Shown here piece after piece: positions 1 through 8,700 of a stretch of DNA of 12,069 nucleotides (position 1 is the first letter of the stretch; each line of letters begins with the position of its first letter). The stretch comes from an uncultured Opitutia bacterium. GTDB taxonomy: Bacteria > Verrucomicrobiota > Verrucomicrobiia > Opitutales > UBA953. The stretch is from assembly GCA_937875975.1 (NCBI GenBank), contig CALEEU010000118.1:1-12069 (forward strand), in the 5' to 3' direction. The translations under genes and the position numbers were made by a program. Below the pieces are notes generated by a model that saw only the letters and a list, made by a program, of their open reading frames with translations, had not been told where the DNA came from and searched no databases.

Positions 1-2790
1 CGACGGCCGTACCGCCGATCGCGACGGCATCCGTGCCGATGACGCCGGCGAGGACGCCGGTGTTCGTGACCACGGCGGCCGTGGTGCCGTCATAGACCTT
101 GCTGGCCGCGACGGTGAGCCCGCTGACCGTGAGGGTCTTCGGCGTGATCGTCGCCGACAGCGACGCCGGCATGGCCAGAGAGTAGTTGGTGGCGGAAGCG
201 CCCGCCAAGGTGAGGCCAGAAAGGCTGACCGAGACGGCCGTGGCCACGTCCTTGCTGTTATAGGCGCCGACCGGCGTGCCGCCCAGGGTGACGGTGTCGC
301 CGCCGAGCAGGCCGCCGAAGGAAGCCGTACCCGTGACGGCCGCGATGGTCGTGCCATCGTAGACCTTGCTCGCCGCGACGCTGAGTCCGGTGACGGTCAG
401 CGGCTTGGGCGTGATGGTCGCCGGGACGAGGTAGTTCGCCGCGATGGTGTAATTGCCCGCGGAAGAGCCGCCGAGCGTGAGCCCGGAGAAGCGCACCCCG
501 GTGGCGGTCGCGACGTCCTTGCTGTCATACACCCCTTGAGCGAGGCCGCCAAGGGTGACGGTGTCGCCGGTGATGACGCCCGCCAAAGCGCCGGTGCCGG
601 TGACGGTGGCCGCGGTGGTGCCGTCGTAGACCTTGCTCGCCGGTACGCCAAGGTTGCTCAGCGTGAGCGGACGAGGCGTGATGGTCCCGCCCATGTCTCC
701 GGTCGGGATGACGTAGTTGCTGCCGATGCCCCCGTTGGTGCCGTCGCCGATCGTGTAACTGACCCGTACGAGCTTACCAGCGCCGACATTGGCGTCAGCG
801 AACTGACCGATGCCGGTGGCGACGATGGTCTGCGTGCCAATCAGTCCGGTCAGGGTCCCGGGCGTGACGGAAGTCAGGGTCGTGCCGTCATAGACCTTGT
901 TGGAGACGACCGAACCCGTGACGGTCAGCGACTTCGGGCGAATCTTCACGGCGCTGGTCGCGCCGGCGAGCGTGTAGGACACCGACGGCGTCGTGGACGC
1001 GGCCGCGGTGAGGCCGGTGTAATCGGTGAGGGTCGACGCGGTCAGGACGTTCGCGCTGTTCGCGACGGCGGTACCAGTCAGGGTGACGGTCGAGCCGTTC
1101 GGCGCCGTGGCGGTCAGCAGGGAACCAGCGAAGCTCGCGGTGGCGTCGTAGACCTTGGAGCCGGTGACGTTCAGCGAAAGGACGGCGGGGTTGATGTAGA
1201 GCGCGCCCTGCGTGGAGACCTTGTAATTGGACGCCAAGGCGCGGCCGCCGAAGACGCTGATCGCGGTCTGGCCGAAGGTGCCTTGGTTATAAGTGCCGGC
1301 GACGGCGGACTGGGTCGTACCACGGGCGCTCAGCAGCGTGACCGTCTCGCCGGGCAGCTGGCCCGAGGCGATCGAGAGCTGGCTCACGGAGAACAAGCTC
1401 GTGCCGTCGAAGGACTTGGTGCCGGTCAGCGTCAGCGTCTTCGGGGTGATCGAGGCCTGGTAGCCGATGATTGTCGAAGGGACGACGTAGTCGCTGAGCA
1501 ACGAGCCGCTACGGGAGACCACGGAGGTCAGCGTGACGCCCGTGATGTCGATGCGGTTGGCCGAAACGACATCCGCCGAGTTGTAAGCGGCGGCGGTGCC
1601 GGCGGCATAGGCGACCGTATCGCCGGCGATGAGGCCGCTGGTCACCGGGATATTCGTGATGGCGAGGCTACCCGTCAGCGCGGTCGTGCCGTCGTAGACC
1701 TTCGAGGCGGTGCCGAGCGTCCCCAAGGTCAGGGTGACCGGCGTGATGGTCGCCGCGACGGAGGCCGTGCCGGAGACGGCGTAATCGGAGAGCTGGCTGC
1801 CCAGCGTGGAGCTGGCGAGCGTGCTGATCGAGAGACCGCTGGCGACGAGGGCGTTCGCGGTGGCGACGTGCGCGGTGTTGAACTTCACCGCCGCGGCGCC
1901 GAGGGTGACGGCATCGCCAGGGAGAAGATTGCTCGTCGCGTAGGTCGGGACGATGGCGCCGATGAGGTCGGCGGTGCCATCGTAGGTCTTCGTGACGCCG
2001 GCGTTGGTAAGCGTAACGCCAATCGGGCGCGGGGTGATGCGCACTGTGGAGGTCGCGCCGACCAAGGTGTAATTGCTGGCGAGGCCGGTGCCATTGCCAA
2101 GGGTCAGTCCGCCGAGTCCGCTAAGGCTGCTGACGGTGGCGACGCGGGCGCTGTTCGCGGTGAGGCTGGCGCCAGTCGCAGTGAGCGTCTGACCGGCGAC
2201 GCCGCTGACCAGCAGATTGGCGGCGGCGGTGAAGGTAGCGTTGCCGTCGTAGACCTTGCTGGCGGCGATGCTGACCTTGGCCGGCGTGACGGTGATCGTA
2301 TCGAAAGTCGCCGGTAGGGCGTAATTAGAAGCCCGGCCGGTGGGGCCGGAAACGGAAATCGCACCGCCGGTGAAAGCGCCGCCCTGATAGGTGCCGACAT
2401 TCGCGGCACCCAAGGTGGCCGTACCGGCGCTGAGTAGGACGACTTCGCCCGCGAGGGCGCCAGTGACGCTGAGCTGGGCCGCGGCGACGGCGGTCGTGGC
2501 GTCATACACCTTCGTGCCGCTGACGACGAGTGCGCGCGGCGTGATCGTCACGGCGCTCGTGGCGCCGGCGAGTTTGTAATTGGAAGCGAGGCCGCTGCCG
2601 CTGACGAGCGTGAGGGCCGTCGGATTGACGAAGACGTTGCCGGCTTCGACATCAGCCGAGCGGGCGTTGACGTTACCGGTGACGGTGAGCGTCTGGCCGG
2701 CGACCGTGCCGCCGACCGTGACCTGACCGCCCGTGAAGGCGACGGTCCCGTCATAGACCTTGGTGGCCGCGAGCGATACGGTGCGGGGAA
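1..2790 (-). repeat. YDG-domain array (eleven modules, continuing past the left edge)
   Basis: Eleven modules begin with (A)SKVYDGTT or a close variant. The aromatic residues of the YDG motif are encoded at 2755, 2506, 2251, 1984, 1696, 1411, 1150, 892, 628, 361 and 94 (upper base of each codon), which are residues 2953, 3036, 3121, 3210, 3306, 3401, 3488, 3574, 3662, 3751 and 3840. Spacing is 83, 85, 89, 96, 95, 87, 86, 88, 89 and 89 residues. A typical module runs YDGTT...G.L.G...GDTVTLGG...G.Y.SKDVATA..VSLSGLTL.G..A.NY.......ATITPK.LTV. Variants are YDAT in modules 2 and 7 and FDGT in module 6. This is the signature of the YDG/MBG family of bacterial surface Ig-like repeats. The last modules toward the left edge are the most alike. 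The array is cut by the window end, so the copy number is a minimum. Confidence 0.88.
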
Positions 2791-5700
2791 CCACGCTGAG
2801 CGACTCCGCGGCCGTGGTATCGTAGACGATCGTGTAGCCGGTCTTGGGCGTGAGGCCCGAGCCGGTCAGCCCGTAAATACCGACATTGGCCGAGCTCGTC
2901 GCGCCCGGCGTCCAGGTAACTGAACCCGTCGCGTAGGTCGACAGGTTGGCCGCCGGGATGGCTGCGCCGTTGTAATAATAGGTGGTGGTACCGCTCAGCG
3001 TGGACGGATCGTCACCATAGGTGAGGCTGAGAATCGGCGCGCGGACGACGAACTTCCCCAGTCCGGGATTGGCGTCGAAGATGCGGTAGACGCTACCGGG
3101 CGCGAGGACCACGGTATAGTTCGGATTACTGGTCGCGAGGGTGCCCTGCCCCACCGCATAGACGCCGGAAGCCTGCACCACCGTACTCGCGCTACCGTCG
3201 AAGGTGAGCGCGCCGGTGATTGTCGTGGTGGTCTGGCTATTCTTGAGGCCGGTGAAATCATAATTGCCCGCCGTGGTCGAATAGGTGGCGTTATTGAGCG
3301 CTGCGCCGCCCGCGTTGACCGAGTTGTTCTTGAGCGTCAGGGTCACCAACGCTTTGTTCACCGTCAGGGTACCGTTGACATAGGTGATGGCATAATTCGC
3401 CGTGCTGGAGCCAGCGACGCCGGACACGCCAGTCACCGCCAAGGCGCTCGGAATGATATCGTAGGCGCCCGCTGCGGCGCTGGCGGCCGCGCCAGTGCTG
3501 CTCACGGTAAAGGCACCGAGTTCATCCTTCAGCAGGACGCCGTTGACCGACTTGAATCCGACTATGCCCCCCGGGGTCACCTCATCGTAGGCCGAGATGT
3601 TGGCGAACTGGGAGACCGTATACGCATCGCCGTAGGTCTTGCTGTCCGAATCGGTCGTGATCGTGAGCGGCCGCTTCGTGATGAGCAGGCGCAAAGGGGC
3701 GTTGGTGCCCGCCTGGGTCGTGCCCGTGGCGGCGGTGAACTGGAGTCCGTGCGTGCTGGCGACCGGGTAAGCGTAGCCGATGGTGGGGCTGGCCTGTTCG
3801 CCGGCGAGCGTGCCGAGCGCGGCGCGCTGGCCGACCGAGAGCCCGCTCAGGATCGTGGCCCAGTTGAGCTTGACGGTATAGCCGTTCCCCGAGGGGACGA
3901 CGATACTGCCCGTGGCGACATCCCAACCGGAGTTGCTGGCGTTCTTCTGCAGACGGGTGTCGACCAGGTTGAGCAACGTGCCCGGGGTCGTGGCCGAGCC
4001 ATAAGGGGTCGTCGGATCTTCCGTGCCGTAGACCTTCGAGTAGGTGACGGCGGAAGAAAGGAGGAAGTTATAGGTCGGCCGGCCGCGGAACTGGACGAAG
4101 GGCCCGTTGGCGGACGCCGTGGTCGTCGAGGCGAAGGTCGACTTGGTGAGATTCAGCGAAGCCTCCGGCAGGACGGTCACGCCGACATTGCCGGCGCCGT
4201 ACGCCTGCTCGAACGCGACTGTGTCCAGCGTGAGCGTCGCCATCTGCGCGCTCAAGATGTTGAGGTAAGTCGTCGTGCTCGGGAGGCCCGAGAAGAGATA
4301 GACGTTACCATTCGGCGAGGTGATCGTATTCGTCGAGGAACGAGCGACAATCTGGCCGCCCAGCCCATCACCGGCCGCGCGCGAGGTACCCGCAGCGAGG
4401 ACGACCCAGCCGTTACCATTGTTGATGATCTTATGAGGCGTCAGGTCGCCGCCGTCGCTGGTCGCGAGGAACACGCCGCCACTAGAGTTCTGCGTAATCG
4501 TCGATCCTAAGGCCGCCGCGATCTTCGCATTGGTGCCAATCGCCGAAAGGGTGATCCGGCCCGCGTTGGGTCCGTTGGTGATAAATGACGCCGCCAGATC
4601 GGCGTAACCGAGTCCTCCGGTAGCGAGGATCGTCGTGTCACCACCGATGGTATTGTTGGTGAGGTTGCCATTAAGATTGACGGCGTAATTCGTCGAGCCG
4701 AGCGTCGTGCCACTCAGCAGCACACCGACCTTGGAGAACGTGTTCGTCGGTGCCCCCGGGATGAGCGTGGTGCTGGAACCGGCGGAGAGCGACTGCAGGA
4801 TACTGATGCCGTAATCGCCGCCAGATCCGACAATCTTCAGGCTGCCACCCGTACTGCGCGTCGACTTGGTTGCGCCATCGAGATAGACCCCCCACATACC
4901 CGCCGCGATGGCGACCTGTCCGCTGAGGCTGATATCACCGCCGGCGAGCAAGCTGTCCGCCAGGCGGATGCCATCGCTCTTACCGACGCCCGTGACCGAA
5001 AGTGTGGTAGCCGCCTGGAGGGAAGCCCCGCCGATGGCGTAGATGCCGCGCCAACCGCCGGAGTAACCAGTCAAGGTGACCGCGCCGTTATAGCTGCGCA
5101 CCGGGGCGGCGAGATAAACGCCGTCGGCATTACTCGTCGCCGCTAAGGTCCACCAGTTAGCCGTCGCGACCGGCGCCGACTGACCATAGATATCGACGGA
5201 GCCCCAAGCGTCCATCGTACCCGCTGGAGCGACATAGACGCCGTAGTAGCCCCCATTCGTCGAGGTCTTGCCGCTGATGCCAATCGTGCCGCCGGCGGTG
5301 AAACCGGCGTTGGCGGCACGAAGCGCATGCGTTAGACGCACGCCCCCTTCAGGCGCTTCGCCGATGATGCTGATATTACCTCCCGTGGTGATGATCGACT
5401 TGCTCGTGCCCACCGCATAGACACCCCAATTGGTCGTCGTCGCGTCACCCACGAAGGAACCGTAGCCCGCAATCGAGATATCGCCGGATGCACTGATGCT
5501 GTCGGCGAGATTGAACCCCGCGGCTTTACCGCGCGCTTCGATGGTGACCGTTCCGGCCGCGGCCAAAGGTGCACCCGCCGCGACCGAAATAGCTGGGTAG
5601 GTACCCCCCGCATAACCGGTGAGCGCGAGGTTGCCCGCATAGCTGCGCACCGGGCCAGTCAACAGTAAGCCTTCTTGGCCACTAAAACCGGCGACGGTCC

Positions 5701-8700
5701 ACCAGCTGGGGACGGCGGTCTGCGCATTAGAGCCATAAATGGTGATATCACCGAAGGCGGTGATGGAACCGGTCGACGTCGTGTAGAGGCCGCGATAGCC
5801 CCCTGAACCAATGACGGAGATACTGATACTACCACCCGAAGTCGGTGTGGCCGAATTGCCCGCCAAGATCGGCGAGCGGAGATCGGCGCCGGTCGCCTTG
5901 GAATCCACCGTGATTCGGATATCGCCCCCTGTTGACCAGATGGTCTTGTTCGCCACGACCATCGTCAGTCCCATCACATTCACCTTGGAGCTCAGGGAGG
6001 AAATCGTGATGTCTCCGCCGGCGATGAGGCTATCATACAGAAGCGTCGCGTGATCTTCGCTACCAATCGAGGTCAGCGTGAGCGTGGTCGCAGCCGTGAG
6101 CGGGGCGCCGCCGACGACATGGACGCCTCGGTTTCCGGAAGAATATCCGGTGACGGTCACGCTACTGTTAAAGCTGCGGACCGGACTGGCCAAGTAGGCC
6201 CCCGTACCGACGGTGGTGTCCGCGAGCGTCCACCAGTTGGCGGTGTTCACTGGGGCGACCTGTCCGTAGACGATGATCGGCCCCCAGGCGGAGACCGACA
6301 CACCCGGATCCAAATTCAGGCCGTCCGGAATACCGACGTTAGTCTCGGACTTGCCGCTGAGACTGATGCTACCCCCAGACGTCGGGGTCGCCGCATTGCC
6401 AGCGAGAAGGTTCATGGCGACATACAGGCCATACGCACCGGACTGCCCGGTAATGCCGATATTGCCGCGCTTCGACCAGATAGATTTTGTCGCGCCGGAG
6501 AGCCGCACGACCCAGGAGCTGGCGGCGTTAGTCGTGAGCCCGTCGATGATCACGTCACTCTCCGCCGTGATGGCGTCGTTGACGTAGACCGCGCCGACCG
6601 ACCCGATGCCGGTCAAGGTGACCTGCTTCGCCGCCTCGAGCGGCGCGCCAGCGACCACGCGGATGCCGTAACCGGCGTTACCAAGCGCGTAGCCGGTCAA
6701 CGTCACGCTATCGGAGTGACTACGCACCGGGGCGCGCAGGTTGATGCCGTCCGCACCATAGGTCTGCGCACGCGTCCACCAATTGGCGAAGCTGACCGGG
6801 GCGCTCTGACCGTAGAGCACGACCGGACCCCAGGCCCGGATGGGCGCGGTCGAGACCGTATTGATGCCGTAATACTGCAAGGCCCCTTCGATCGTGTTGC
6901 CATTGAGCGTGATGCTGCCGCCGCTGGTCGGCGAGAGGACCGAATCCAGGGCGGTGATCGGCTGACCAAGATAGAGTCCGCTGCCGCCGCCGAGACTGGT
7001 GCCGGTGATCGAGATGTCGCCGACCAAGGCCGTGACCGCGGCGCCATCCAGACGGGTGCCGTAGGCGGTGCTGATCGTTCCCGTATTCCCGACCGGCCCG
7101 CTGATGCCGTTGATGATGATGTCGCCCTGCGTGCTCCGGATGACGATGTCGTAAGCACCAAGGGCATAGATGCCGGAGCCACCCGTGGACTTACCTAGGA
7201 TGGTGATGTCTCCGGTGGCGGACAGCTGCTGGGCCGACCCGTTGATCCAAACGCCGCGGTCGCTGGCAGTCGCCGGCGTACCGGGCGCAGGCTCGATGAC
7301 GCCGTTGACGTAGGTCGCGCCTTGCAGCGTGATGCTACCGTCCGTTGCGACCAGCGAGCCGTCAATCGCCTGGGCATAGTAAGCCGCGGTATCGGTGGCG
7401 GAGAAGACAATGTTGCCGCGCACGGTCGAAGTGACGTTCTTGAGCAATCGCAGCGCGGTGGTGGCACCATCGCCGTAGGCGTTGACGATGACGTCGCCGG
7501 TCGCGGTCAGCGTGCCGTTCGAGTAGGCGTTGATACCATAGCCGCCGCCGGAGACGGAACCGCCGCGGTCGCTGTAACCGGAAAGAAGAATGCGACGGAT
7601 AGTCGATCCGCTACCGGCCGAGACCGGACCCTGCAGGGAAAGCCCCGTGACGCCGCTGCCGATGACCGTCACATTGCCCAGCGATGAAGTGATGGCGCCG
7701 ATAGCAGCCGAGCCCGCGGCGCCGACCACGCGGTCGATACTCGCGGAGCGGACGAAGATATCACCCGTGGCGGTCAACGAACCAGCCGCCGCCGAGGTGA
7801 AGCCGTAGGCCTGGCGGCTGGTGCTGGCGGTCCCCGGGGCCGGGGTGGCGACCCCGCCGACGAGCGTGGCGCCCTGGATGGTGATGCCGCCGTTCGTGGC
7901 GGTGACCGGACCATTGAGATCGAGGCCATTGAGCTGACCCGCGCCAGCCGCATAAGCGGAGAAGACGATGTCTCCCGCGACGGTCGAGCGGACGAAGTTA
8001 TTGATGACGACGGCGTGCCCGGTCGAGGCGGCGTAACCGGTCACCGCGACGGAACCCGTGGCGCTCAGTTTCCCGGCGGCGGCGCCATTGACGCCATAGC
8101 CGCCGTTGCCGGTCCCGGTGATGGTCAGCGAACGGAGGTCGCTGCCCGAGCCGGCCCGCGCCTCGGCGCCGACATTCAGTCCGTAGGCCCCGCTGCCGGA
8201 AAGGGCGATGTTTCCGCCGGTCGCGATGACGTCTCCGAGGATGTTGGCCCCGATGTGGTTGCCGCTGTGCCCGGAGACCGAGATGCTGCCCGAGGCCAGC
8301 AGGTCGCCCGCCGCCGTCGACGTGAAGCCGTGGCGGGAGCCCGTGGCCGCCGAACCGCTCACCGGCGAAGCGACCCCGCCGGCCAAGGCCGCGCCCTGGA
8401 TGATGAGATTTCCGCCCGCGACCGACACCGCGTTGGTCAGGTTGATCCCGATGGCGCGGACCGGGAGGCTGGCATTGGTTCCGCCCGAACGGCCGGAAAG
8501 GATCACGTCTCCGGCGACGGTCGACGTGATCGCCGATCCGACGTTGATGCCGTAGTCGTCCGTATTGGTATGACCGGTCAGGGTGATCGCCCCGGTCGCG
8601 CTGACCGCCGCGCTGGTGTTCAAGCCGGTGCCGGTCGTGGCGGTGCCGGTGATCGTGAGCGAGCGGACATTGCCCACGCTGCCGACGGCGACCGCCCCCA

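Noticed and set aside
536..2317. Plus-strand open frame of 593 codons
   Set aside because: It is antisense to the YDG array. Its product is an Arg/Gly/Asp/Ala-rich low-complexity string with no recognisable domain, and its length follows from the GC-rich repetitive codons of the real gene.
1..2790. Regular repeats of about 263 bases considered as a DNA-level satellite or CRISPR-like array
   Set aside because: The repeats keep reading frame and amino-acid pattern while codons drift, so selection acts on protein modules. Units are far too long and too variable for a CRISPR repeat/spacer array.
3749..4510. Plus-strand open frame of 253 codons
   Set aside because: It is antisense to the MBG-like modules and the connecting region, with Arg/Gly/Glu-rich composition and no motif.
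6050..7198. Plus-strand open frame of 382 codons
   Set aside because: It is antisense to the WWT repeats and the end of array A, has an Arg/Asp/Gly-rich shadow composition, and repeats in step with the opposite-strand repeats.
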